NCBI GenBank assembly: GCA_028877215.1
Contig: JAPPFJ010000032.1
Location: 1-32,557, forward strand
DNA from: Gemmatimonadota bacterium
GTDB lineage: Bacteria > Latescibacterota > UBA2968 > GCA-2709665
Direction: 5' to 3'
DNA: 32,557 bases
The notes under the pieces are model-generated. The model was not told the origin of the DNA. It saw only the letters and a list, made by a program, of their open reading frames with translations, and did no database searches. Within the stretch, counting starts at the first letter, position 1; each line of letters starts with the position of its first letter. The translations under genes were made by a program, and so were the position numbers. Below, piece by piece: positions 13,941 to 20,819 of the stretch.

Positions 13941-13980
13941 GTTTCAATCCGCTCCCCCGACCGAAGTGAACTGAAGCGAT
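13941..13980 (-). repeat. CRISPR-like repeat, family A, diverged copy A4
   Basis: Plus strand GTTTCAATCCGCTCCCCCGA then CCGAAGTGAACTGAAGCGAT. The left half matches A2/A3, while the right hairpin arm is lost. It is the outermost repeat seen on this side of the array. Confidence 0.6.
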
Positions 13981-14107
13981 CAGCAAACAGCCGATAGCAA
14001 AGAGGTGTTGACAGGCATCGAAGACTACCGAAAAACAAAAAACGTGAAGGATATCGGTGCGCGGCTTGAGCCTTTGAATGCCGTCCGGTGTGCAGTTTGC
14101 CGGCTAC

Positions 14108-14491
14108 CTACAAGGATCTCGTCATCGCAGCAGAACAGTCGACGCCGCCGTTACAACCCTTTGGCTGCTCCACCGGTTTGTACATGTCGTCTCGATTGGC
14201 TATGCGTTGCCACCGCACCGGCCCCGACGTATTGGTGATCGTAGTCAGAAAACAGCCGCCCAGGGCATCTCGGCTGCAGATCGTCAAACGTTGTATCGTC
14301 GAACTCTCGGGTTTCAGGCCAGCCTCTTTGTATTGAAGCACCAATACGTCCCGGGAGAAATAACGGCGAGTTATTCTGCCCGTGAGCTCAATGTTGGCTC
14401 GTCGGTCCCGGCTGTCGCAAAATGAGACAGCGATAAACAAGTGGCGACGGCATCGTCCATTGCACGCCTCCGTGGGAATTCCCCCATTCAT
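14108..14491 (-). CDS. Hypothetical protein, about 127 aa, doubtful
   Basis: An open frame giving MNGGIPTEACNGRCRRHLFI and later DVLVLQYKEAGLKPESSTIQ and NTSGPVRWQRIANRDDMYKP. Composition in the second half looks protein-like, but no family is recognised and no good ribosome site is seen. The same frame continues upstream into a WYL-regulator-like tail (14500-14608), so this may be the downstream part of a decayed or fused gene. The codon use is less GC-rich than that of the neighbours, which suggests acquired DNA. Confidence 0.35.
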   Translation of the reverse strand: MNGGIPTEACNGRCRRHLFIAVSFCDSRDRRANIELTGRITRRYFSRDVLVLQYKEAGLKPESSTIQRLTICSRDALGGCFLTTITNTSGPVRWQRIANRDDMYKPVEQPKGCNGGVDCSAAMTRSL

Positions 14492-14499
14492 CTCTCCAG

Positions 14500-14608
14500 C
14501 CACGATCACACCGCCCGCGATCTTTCGCCTCAGTTCCTCCTGTGCCAGCGCCTCGCGCTCCGGCGTCGATCTCCGAATCCACGGTTCAATCTGATTGGTT
14601 CGTGTCAC
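14500..14608 (-). pseudogene. Remnant of a WYL-regulator C-terminus
   Basis: In frame, TRTNQIEPWIRRSTPEREAL followed by AQEELRRKIAG parallels the last 35 residues of the WYL regulator at 16479-17450 (KHTLEMKPWIRSWGPECAVL, then APEELRKEIAAEM). Nothing upstream in this frame matches the rest of a WYL protein; the UDG-like gene occupies that DNA in another frame. It is therefore an isolated C-terminal fragment. Confidence 0.5.
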
Positions 14609-15177
14609 CCCGAGTCTGATCCGATCCGCGCTAAGGCCGCTTTGAGCGCCGTGGCCAGCTCTCTCGCCTTGGCTTCGTAGGTCATCCCAGGCGCGCTTGG
14701 GCTGATACATTCGATGGCCTCGACGCCGGCGCGGCGACAGGCGCGTTGCGCGACCGTGCCGAGTGCAATGACCGTTCGACCCGCGCACTCGTGCCGCGTG
14801 ATTCGGTCGAAGGATTCGTCGACGTGTGGTGTAGGGAACGGCGGCCACTGCTTGTACGGCAACAAGTGGAACGCTTGTGTGACATAGATTTCCGGACGGG
14901 TGAGATTTACGCGATCAAGAGCCTGTGACAGCACATTGTTGAAGGGCATACCCGGGAGCCAGCCCTCTTCCATCAGAACGTCGCGATGCTCATGAACCGA
15001 TTGGGCGTCCAACCAGTAGTGCGCGACCAGCACCGGACCCGTCTCGGAGTTCGATACCATCTGGTAGGGCGTCACCCACTCGCCGTCGAACCCAACGTCT
15101 GCGAGCGTCTTGTATTTGCGCTTGTATCTGGGAATTACAAACTCGCGGCGGCGGGCGATAATCTCGGCTCTCTTCAT
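14605..15177 (-). CDS. Uracil-DNA glycosylase superfamily-like protein
   Basis: 190 residues from the ATG at 15177, which has GGAGG five bases upstream; an in-frame extension to 15264 lacks this support. The order LPGMPFNNVLSQALDRVNL, then YVTQAFHLLP, a TVIALGTVAQRACRRAG strand-helix and ISPSAPGMTYEAKA resembles the UDG superfamily fold, where a PG/FN motif binds the base and a late [HS]PS motif closes the site. The catalytic motif is not canonical, so activity on uracil is not certain. Related proteins occur in phage and mobile DNA. The frame ends at the WYL-like remnant. Confidence 0.62.
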   Translation of the reverse strand: MKRAEIIARRREFVIPRYKRKYKTLADVGFDGEWVTPYQMVSNSETGPVLVAHYWLDAQSVHEHRDVLMEEGWLPGMPFNNVLSQALDRVNLTRPEIYVTQAFHLLPYKQWPPFPTPHVDESFDRITRHECAGRTVIALGTVAQRACRRAGVEAIECISPSAPGMTYEAKARELATALKAALARIGSDSG

Positions 15178-15852
15178 AAATTCCTCCACACCGACATGAA
15201 TGATGTCGTTAATGCGGGCATGCTTAACCTGATTGATTCGTAGACTTGATTGGGGTCCTGCCATTCAGTGCCGTTGTTCGTGAGAGTGCAATATACGGAT
15301 TTATTGTTGAACTCATGATGAATTCTTCATCCTATTTGTTGATCTTATGGTGAAAAATGTAGCATTTTGCGTCACAGAGGTTGCGGCTGTGCGACGAGAG
15401 ATGGAATTCACAGCCTTCTATCGAAATGGGTTCAGACAATCAACGGGAAGTCAATCGACGGTACGAGAGGACGTTTGAATCTTACACTCCGAGTTCTACG
15501 CAAAATGCGTACGTGTTTGGTCAGGCTGCTTGCGCATGGTGTGGTGTTGGAATCCCCCCACCGCATCAGCCGTCGCCGGGCCCCTTCGACAAGCTCAGGG
15601 CTGCGCCTTCGACCCTTCGACAAGGTTGCTTCGACAGGCCACTTCGGCAAGCTCAGTGCAAGCAGCACAAGCAGGGCGAGTCCTCAGGTGACGGCTCGGC
15701 TTCTGCGACTCCCCATCAAGGCGGGAGTGATTCGGCCGTCTAATGGGCTCGCGCGTTCATTTCGACCGACTTGGTTGCAGTGGAAGATAGCGAAGCCGCG
15801 ATAGGTTACGTCCGCAGATTTCGCCGCCGCTACGCGCTGCCGTCCCTGACGT

Positions 15853-15874
15853 AGGGCGACCGGCCCGTCGCCCT
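15853..15874. repeat. REP-like palindrome (GGGCGACCGG family), copy 1
   Basis: Arms AGGGCGAC and GTCGCCCT, eight bases each, around CGGCCC. Related palindromes lie at 17517-17544 and 19956-19976, all between genes. Confidence 0.6.
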
Positions 15875-15974
15875 TACGGTCAACGTGCATTGATCGGCTT
15901 ACAGTTATCAGCGGCGTTCATCTGGCGATCGGCCTGCCAGCGGAGGAAATCGGTTGCCCATCTGCCCACTATAA

Positions 15975-16010
15975 CGTAAAATTAACCTCCGATGGGGTTT
16001 ACGATATACT
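15975..16010 (+). promoter_or_regulatory. Promoter and operator candidate for the antitoxin pair
   Basis: A -10 box TATACT at 16005-16010 lies 17 bases after TTAACC (15982-15987). The -35 box falls inside an inverted repeat with arms CGTAAA (15975) and TTTACG (15998-16003). A palindrome across the promoter fits autoregulation, as is common for antitoxins. Confidence 0.5.
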
Positions 16011-16037
16011 GCCCCAATGACTACAAGGAGCCCCACG

Positions 16038-16199
16038 ATGAAGCCCTCCGTCCCGTTTGAAAAACACCATTCTGAATTCCTCAGTGATCCGGTACGCGCG
16101 CGTGCCTATCTCGAAGTGGTGCTGGAGGAATACGCCAGAGACCAGGAAGAATCGGCCCTTCTACTGGCGCTCAAAGATGTCGCGTCTGCGCGTAATTGA
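16038..16199 (+). CDS. Antitoxin-like protein (HigA/addiction-module type), lacking the HTH half
   Basis: 53 residues from the ATG at 16038, which has AAGGAG seven bases upstream; ATG 16017 is possible but would be nearly leaderless. FEKHHSEFLSDPVRARAYLE then EESALLLALKDVASAR resembles the N-terminal part of addiction-module antidote proteins, which normally continue with a Cro/C1-type helix-turn-helix ending near residue 95. Here the frame stops right at the point where that HTH should begin, so it is either truncated or a minimal variant. The next antitoxin-like gene follows after 13 bases. Toxin pairing is not evident. Confidence 0.5.
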   Translation: MKPSVPFEKHHSEFLSDPVRARAYLEVVLEEYARDQEESALLLALKDVASARN

Positions 16200-16212
16200 T
16201 AGGGAGTTTTCG

Positions 16213-16413
16213 ATGCTCAACACGACCGTTGGGATTGTAAAGGGCGGCAGAATCGAAACACTGGAACCCATCCCGTTGCCTGAAGGAAAGAGGGTATTGG
16301 TAACGATCTTGCCCGATGACGATATGTTCTGGCAGGAAGCCAGCGGGGAGTCCCTGGAGCGGATATGGAACAATGATGAGGACGATGTTTATGTCCGACA
16401 CCTTGATCAATGA
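16213..16413 (+). CDS. Small antitoxin-like protein (beta-hairpin DUF104/AbrB-like)
   Basis: 66 residues. GIVKGGRIETLEPIPLPEGK then RVLVTILPDDD has the two-strand build of small antitoxins (DUF104/AbrB-like) that pair with PIN or MazF-type toxins, and the acidic end (SLERIWNNDEDDVYVRHLDQ) would be the toxin-binding tail. GGAG lies close upstream. A 13-codon frame starting MSDTLINDFVLVQ at 16391 overlaps its end, where a toxin gene would begin, but stops at once. The cognate toxin is apparently lost. Family assignment is moderate. Confidence 0.58.
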   Translation: MLNTTVGIVKGGRIETLEPIPLPEGKRVLVTILPDDDMFWQEASGESLERIWNNDEDDVYVRHLDQ

Positions 16414-16432
16414 TTTTGTGCTCGTCCAATAG
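16391..16432 (+). pseudogene. Possible toxin-gene stub
   Basis: A 13-codon frame (MSDTLINDFVLVQ, then TAG) that overlaps the antitoxin gene end in the manner of coupled toxin genes. DFVLV could correspond to the first strand of a MazF-type toxin (GDVVLV). The evidence is thin, and chance is a real alternative. Confidence 0.22.
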
Positions 16433-16478
16433 AAAAGCCTGACGACCTTGATTGCTTGTCTGCGAAGTTGGCTGAACC

Positions 16479-17450
16479 TCAGATAGATCCTGATTCATAC
16501 ACCCTCCCCGCTTCGATCATCTCCGCGGCGATCTCCTTTCTCAGCTCCTCCGGCGCGAGGACCGCGCACTCCGGCCCCCAGCTTCGAATCCAGGGTTTCA
16601 TCTCGAGCGTGTGTTTCACCCTGAGCCGCAGCCTGCACCCGCCGTCCGACTCGTCCGTCACGTCCACAACGCCCGGCCAGTCCGATTCACGCACGCGGTA
16701 CCCGACCTTCCCTGAAAACCGAAGCACAACGTCCACGACTTCGTCGCCGCCCATGATGCCCCACGAGTGCTCGAGGAATTCGTACGGATCAAATCCATCC
16801 CTCGTCTTGAATCCTGCCTCCAGCAGCGTCGCCCGTTGAATGCGCTCCACCTTGAACTCTCGAACGGCCTGGCGCAAATGGTCGTATCCGATGACGTAGC
16901 TGGCGTATCCCACGGGCGAGGGTTCGATGAAGTAGGGATCGACCGTACGTTCTGTGGTTTCGCCGGTCTGCGGGTTGTGGTAGACCATCCGTACCTGCCT
17001 GCGTTCGGACCAGGCGCGGGTTAGCTTTTCCAGAACGCGGATGTGATCTCGATCCGGCCTGCGCCTGTCGGCAACCGCAGCCGTTCGATTGATGTGTTCG
17101 CCGATGGACTCCGGCATTGCGCTCGCGAGCTTTTCAAGCGCAGACACGACGTGCGGATTGTGTTCGTCACTATGCGCGGAGAGCAGGCGCGCGGCCAGGT
17201 AGAGCGCCAGGGCTTCGTGCAGCTTGACCCGTACGGTGGTGAGATAACGTTCCTTCAGCACACCGAACCGCCCGCCATCCTCCCATATCGGCGACCCCGA
17301 TTCGCCCAGCGACTGGATGTCCCGGTACACCGTACTTCGGTGTACGCCGAATCGCGAAGCAATTTCCGTCGCCTTCCTGCCGCCTGACGATTGATAGAGC
17401 CAGGTCTCGATCGCCTTGAGGCGTTCGGCGCGGGTCATTGTTCGTTCCAT
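16479..17450 (-). CDS. HTH-WYL domain transcriptional regulator
   Basis: 323 residues. The N-terminal winged helix (TEIASRFGVHRSTVYRDIQS) is followed by a linker and the WYL-like domain with VGYASYVIGYDHLRQAVREF then KVERIQRATLLEAGF, and the WCX-type C-terminus KPWIRSWGPECAVLAPEELR. Such proteins bind DNA and sense nucleotides or ligands, and often control CRISPR, defence or DNA-damage loci. The ATG at 17450 has GGAGG seven bases upstream. A perfect seven-base inverted repeat lies 33 bases before the start, a likely self-operator. The targets of this regulator are unknown; the cassette array 2.5 kb away is a candidate only by position. Confidence 0.9.
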   Translation of the reverse strand: MERTMTRAERLKAIETWLYQSSGGRKATEIASRFGVHRSTVYRDIQSLGESGSPIWEDGGRFGVLKERYLTTVRVKLHEALALYLAARLLSAHSDEHNPHVVSALEKLASAMPESIGEHINRTAAVADRRRPDRDHIRVLEKLTRAWSERRQVRMVYHNPQTGETTERTVDPYFIEPSPVGYASYVIGYDHLRQAVREFKVERIQRATLLEAGFKTRDGFDPYEFLEHSWGIMGGDEVVDVVLRFSGKVGYRVRESDWPGVVDVTDESDGGCRLRLRVKHTLEMKPWIRSWGPECAVLAPEELRKEIAAEMIEAGRVYESGSI

Positions 17451-17482
17451 TCGGAATCCTCCGCGTTAACGTAAGTGCAGAT

Positions 17483-17501
17483 TGTCGCAGGTATTGCGAC
17501 A
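17483..17501 (-). promoter_or_regulatory. Palindromic operator candidate upstream of WYL regulator
   Basis: TGTCGCA-GGTAT-TGCGACA, arms of seven bases with a five-base spacer, 33 bases upstream of the WYL start codon. The spacing between half-sites is about one helical turn, suiting a dimeric winged-helix protein. Confidence 0.5.
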
Positions 17502-17516
17502 GCGTAGAATAAAGTC

Positions 17517-17544
17517 GAAGGGGCGACCGGCCGGTCGTCCCTTC
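17517..17544. repeat. REP-like palindrome (GGGCGACCGG family), copy 2
   Basis: Near-perfect 28-base palindrome centred on ACCGGCCGGT, with a single mismatch in the arms GAAGGG(G/A)CGACCGG. Same family as 15853-15874. Confidence 0.62.
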
Positions 17545-17573
17545 GGAAACTGCGCATCGGGATGATTTGGTAG

Positions 17574-17594
17574 GGGCAACCCTTGTGGTTGCCC
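17574..17594. repeat. Short perfect hairpin (GGGCAACC family)
   Basis: GGGCAACC-CTTGT-GGTTGCCC, an eight-base-pair stem with a five-base loop, just beyond the aspartic protease gene end (17649, minus strand). There is no T-run, so it is more likely a dispersed palindrome than a classical terminator. Confidence 0.5.
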
Positions 17595-17648
17595 ACTTTG
17601 CGTCGACTACCATTCATCAGCCATGTTGCAGCGCACGGAGACACTGCA

Positions 17649-18011
17649 TCATTTCAACAAAACGGCCGGCAGCCGCTTGAGCTGTTCATTGCGAGGGTCG
17701 ACCTCGAATCCGCCGGACTCCAGTGCGGTCACGCCGAGCAACGGTTCGGCGCCTTCGTCCCCGTACACGATTGTCCCGCCGACGACTTCTCCTTCAAACT
17801 CCAGTTCCGCAATTGTTATGTCCATGGCAATGGGCTTTCCATCCGCAAGTACATATTCGCGGCGGCCCCTTGGCGTGAGTCCGATCGCATCGAGCCGAAC
17901 CCTGGGTACAAGCGAGTCGAATGCGCCTGTATCGACGAGAAATTTCCCGGTCCAATAACGTTCCGGATCCGCGGGGTTGCGGATGGTTACATCAACGTAA
18001 GTCGCGCCCAT
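17649..18011 (-). CDS. Clan AA retropepsin-like aspartic protease
   Basis: 120 residues, the size of one retropepsin-type monomer. FLVDTGAFDSLVPR carries the catalytic Asp-Thr-Gly (Asp27), and a later LLGVTALESGGFEVDP strand matches the conserved hydrophobic-hydrophobic-Gly segment of the fold. Such small bacterial proteins act as dimers; substrates are mostly unknown. There is no signal peptide. The ATG at 18011 is preceded by GGAG eight bases upstream. There is no obvious operon partner. Family call is good. Confidence 0.82.
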   Translation of the reverse strand: MGATYVDVTIRNPADPERYWTGKFLVDTGAFDSLVPRVRLDAIGLTPRGRREYVLADGKPIAMDITIAELEFEGEVVGGTIVYGDEGAEPLLGVTALESGGFEVDPRNEQLKRLPAVLLK

Positions 18012-18276
18012 TAGCCGTTCTCCAGGTGAATAGGTTTTTCCGTCGAGTTCCTTAAACCATAGCTGATTTCTGCAACCGATGCAAGACGCGATGATAATTC
18101 AAGCGCAGCTGGCCGATCGCCCTGTACACCTGAGGCGCCTGTCCGATAGATTGCGCGGTTGCCGCAGGATCCGGCGTTTTTCCGGACAAAGAACCCCGAA
18201 GTTTTGGCCTGACTTACGTGGGCAGACAGGAATGTCCGCCCCACCCTCACACCGGCTTCCTCATCGGCGGCGGCGG

Positions 18277-18594
18277 TCAGTCCGTCAACACGGCCGTTCC
18301 GCTGACCGATACCATGAGCATGCTGCCATCCCCAACGACTTCGTAATCCAGGTCGATGCCCACAACGGCGTTGGCGCCCTCCTGCCTGGCGGCTTCTTCC
18401 ATTTCCGAAAATGCGATCTCGCGTGCCTGCTTCAGTTCCTTCTCATACGCCGCGGACCGCCCCCCCACGATGTCGCGAATGCCGGCGAAGAAATCCTTGA
18501 AGATGTTCGCGCCCAGAATGGCCTCGCCGGTGACGATGCCCCTGTAATCACGGATGGTCTTGCCTTCGATACCGGGTGTGGTGGTCATAATCAT
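18277..18594 (-). CDS. YbjQ/UPF0145 family protein
   Basis: 105 residues, the usual size of the YbjQ family. [40 protein letters not shown] and [16 protein letters not shown] are the family's hallmark segments; members form pentamers of unknown role, sometimes described as heavy-metal-binding domains. The start at 18594 has GGAGG seven bases upstream. It stands alone between intergenic regions. Confidence 0.88.
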   Translation of the reverse strand: MIMTTTPGIEGKTIRDYRGIVTGEAILGANIFKDFFAGIRDIVGGRSAAYEKELKQAREIAFSEMEEAARQEGANAVVGIDLDYEVVGDGSMLMVSVSGTAVLTD

Positions 18595-18868
18595 GGATGT
18601 GCCTCCTCAGATCAATTGGACGTCTAACGGCAGGGTTTCCCGCCGGCCGAAATATAACGCCGGACTCCCTTTCAAAGGGTAATCCCCATTTCAAACAGAG
18701 ATTTTAACGCGGCGCCGCGACAGATCCTTCCGGAACGGTGCGTATACGTCGTCCCAGGAGAAATCCCTTCGGTTCACGTTCAGCCACCTGGTGTATCCTG
18801 GTAATCCGCAGTTAAATCGCCTTTGTCAATTTCATATGTTCGATTTCACGTCCACGAAGACATACGAA

Positions 18869-19738
18869 TCATGGTCGTTTGTAGCTGTTATAGACGATTG
18901 AGAGCCAACGGTCGGTACTCATCCAGCCCTGGCCCCACGACTGCCATTTCTCCGGGACTCCGGCGGCCTGGATTTCTTCCAGGGTCTTTCCGGCCGCGAT
19001 GGACTCTTTGACAAGGCTGGCGCACGTTTCCAGCATCTCGAGCGCAGTCTTCATGTCTTCCGGCCCGGCGAGCGGCCCGTGACCGGGGATTATACGCGCA
19101 TCCGGAGGGATCTGTTTCAAGAGAGACCGTACGGCCTCGATGTAACCCTGGACGTTGCCGCCGCCGCGCAGGTCGACGTATGGAAATCTGCCGTTGAATA
19201 GGAGGTCTCCGGTGTGGACGACGTTGGATCCGGTGAAGAATACGACGCCGTCGCCATCCGTGTGGGCGTTCGGAAAGTGGACGACGCGCAGTTCCTCGCC
19301 ATTGAAGTGAATCGACAGTCCTCTGTCGAACGTGATTTCCGGCAGGGCGGCTTCGGGCAAAGGCCTGTCGTCGACGCGCCTGGCCTCAAGACGCTTTCGG
19401 ACGTTCCGGTGCGCGACGATAACGCCTGTTTTTCCGAAATGCGCGTTCCCGCCGGTATGATCGCCATGGTAGTGCGTATTCAGGACGAAGGTCGGATCTC
19501 CGCCCCCCAACTCGCCGATGGCGGCGCGGATCTTTTCAGCCAGCGGTGCGAACTGATCGTCGACAATCAGGACACCGTCCGCGCCCACCGACACGCCGAT
19601 GTTTCCGCCCCTCCCCTCAAGCATATAAATGCTGTCCCCAAGTCTGGTGGATTTAATCTCGACACCGGAAAAGTCCCTCTGTGCGAATGCCGTGCCGGTA
19701 ACGGCCAGAGTCACGAGTATGGGTAACCAACTAGACAT
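18869..19738 (-). CDS. Exported metallo-beta-lactamase-fold hydrolase
   Basis: 289 residues. A signal peptide (WLPILVTLAVTGTAFAQ, cleavage near residue 20) precedes an MBL domain with VLNTHYHGDHTGGN (His89-x-His91-x-Asp93-His94), DGDGVVFFTGSNVVHTGDLL and IIPGHGPLAGP, which supply the zinc ligands. The protein is periplasmic or secreted. Closest in pattern are B3-like/quinoprotein-relay-related MBL proteins of unknown substrate; a true beta-lactamase cannot be claimed. It lies downstream of the terminator that closes the ABC transporter operon, so it is probably transcribed separately. Confidence 0.88.
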   Translation of the reverse strand: MSSWLPILVTLAVTGTAFAQRDFSGVEIKSTRLGDSIYMLEGRGGNIGVSVGADGVLIVDDQFAPLAEKIRAAIGELGGGDPTFVLNTHYHGDHTGGNAHFGKTGVIVAHRNVRKRLEARRVDDRPLPEAALPEITFDRGLSIHFNGEELRVVHFPNAHTDGDGVVFFTGSNVVHTGDLLFNGRFPYVDLRGGGNVQGYIEAVRSLLKQIPPDARIIPGHGPLAGPEDMKTALEMLETCASLVKESIAAGKTLEEIQAAGVPEKWQSWGQGWMSTDRWLSIVYNSYKRP

Positions 19739-19897
19739 ATCGAAGATCCTCCAGATTCGGTAAGACGGAAGAGGGGAGAGACTGGCTGCCTTGTGAGGTC
19801 TATTCTCCTGCCGGAGGCGATGAGGAATGACATACCGGGCAAGGATTTCTTCTGCCGTCTTACGTCTCCCCTCTACCCTTTTCTGCTTCCTTCCTCA

Positions 19898-19930
19898 TAA
19901 AAAAAGGCCCGGAGCCATATTCCCGGGCCT
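19898..19930 (-). terminator. Rho-independent terminator downstream of ABC transporter ATPase
   Basis: Stem AGGCCCGG/CCGGGCCT (19905-19912 and 19923-19930) with a ten-base loop. Read on the minus strand it is followed by seven T residues (plus-strand A-run 19898-19905). It lies about 100 bases past the ABC ATPase stop. Confidence 0.82.
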
Positions 19931-19955
19931 ATTCTTGAAACCATCCTTGCAAATA

Positions 19956-19976
19956 GGGACGAACGGCCGGTCGCCT
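19956..19976. repeat. REP-like palindrome (GGGCGACCGG family), decayed copy 3
   Basis: GGGACGAACGGCCGGTCGCC, one arm changed relative to the copies at 15853 and 17517; intergenic again. Confidence 0.45.
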
Positions 19977-20027
19977 CTGATCCACTCGGGATCCGAATCG
20001 CCCGAACGTGTACTTACGCGACCAGGA

Positions 20028-20756
20028 CTACGCCGTCCTTCCGTCGATGGTGCCCACTTCGATCTTCAATTCATCCCGGTTCACAACGCGGTCGACGCGC
20101 CCGTCCCGCACCCACACCACCCTGTCGGAAACGCTCAGCATCTTGTGGTCGTGCGTGGCCGAAACCACGGTGACGCCCGAATCCTTGTTCATCTGACGCA
20201 GCAACTCGATAATCTCCGTTCCGGTGCGCAGATCCAGGTTTCCAGTGGGTTCGTCGGCCAGAATCAGGGCCGGATCGTTGGCGAACGCCCGGGCAACCGC
20301 CACGCGCTGCTGCTGTCCGCCCGATAGCTCGAAGGGCTTGTGCGAAACCCGGTCGCCCAACCCCACCTTGTTCAGGAGTTCCACACCCTTGTCCCTGGCC
20401 TCGTCGCTGGTCAGCCCCGCAAATACCATGGGAAGCGTCACGTTCTCCAGCGCCGTCATCACCGGAATCAGATTGAACGTCTGGAAAATATACCCGATTT
20501 TCCGGCATCGCAACCACGCCAGTTCATAGGCGTCGAGCTGCGCGACGTCGACGTCGTCGATGTACACCTTGCCGTCGCTGGGTTTGTCCAGACCGCCGAC
20601 CATATTGAAAAGCGTGGTTTTTCCGGAGCCCGAGGGTCCCATGATGGAAATGTACTCGCCCTGTTCAATTTCGATATCCACTCCTTTAAGCGCGGACACC
20701 CGCACGTCGCCCATCTCGTAGACTTTTTTCACATCCTGCGTTCGTACCACAGCCAT
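20028..20756 (-). CDS. ABC transporter ATP-binding protein, LolD/MacB type
   Basis: 242 residues with all ATPase motifs: Walker [10 protein letters not shown] (40-48), Q-loop FQTFNLIP, signature [10 protein letters not shown] (144-153), Walker [13 protein letters not shown] (164 on) and the switch His in [10 protein letters not shown]. The [15 protein letters not shown] segment is typical of the LolD/MacB/FtsE branch that pairs with FtsX-type permeases for lipoprotein release or tripartite export. It follows the permease gene by 63 bases and is closed by a strong terminator. The substrate is not predictable. Confidence 0.93.
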   Translation of the reverse strand: MAVVRTQDVKKVYEMGDVRVSALKGVDIEIEQGEYISIMGPSGSGKTTLFNMVGGLDKPSDGKVYIDDVDVAQLDAYELAWLRCRKIGYIFQTFNLIPVMTALENVTLPMVFAGLTSDEARDKGVELLNKVGLGDRVSHKPFELSGGQQQRVAVARAFANDPALILADEPTGNLDLRTGTEIIELLRQMNKDSGVTVVSATHDHKMLSVSDRVVWVRDGRVDRVVNRDELKIEVGTIDGRTA

Positions 20757-20819
20757 CGTCGACCTCTTTATGTATTTCGGAACCGCGGTCTTCGACCCGA
20801 ATCTGACCTTGAGCCCCGG

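Larger units (their letters stand above)
15178..16016. other. Intergenic region with low-complexity repeats and palindromes
   Basis: About 840 bases without a convincing gene. An AT-rich tract at 15280-15365 probably holds the promoter of the UDG-like gene and includes the inverted repeat GATGAA-TTC-TTCATC (15318-15332). At 15585-15655 there are several copies of a TTCGACAAGCTCAG-type dispersed repeat. At 15853-15874 there is a REP-like palindrome. ORFs that cross the region are built from these repeats and were not called. Confidence 0.6.

Noticed and set aside
9743..13980. A normal active CRISPR array
   Set aside because: Intervals between repeats are mostly 170-560 bases and hold paralogous ORFs, repeat copies differ widely, and no cas gene is visible. 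Only one interval (11117-11151) has spacer length.
15367..15804. Plus-strand ORFs of 120-145 codons
   Set aside because: They consist largely of translated TTCGACAAGCTCAG-type repeats, with no ribosome site; one short stretch (ERTFESYTPSSTQ) looks protein-like but is too little to call a gene.
18011..18250. 79-codon minus-strand ORF between the aspartic protease and YbjQ genes
   Set aside because: No ribosome binding site, no motif, and composition like non-coding DNA.
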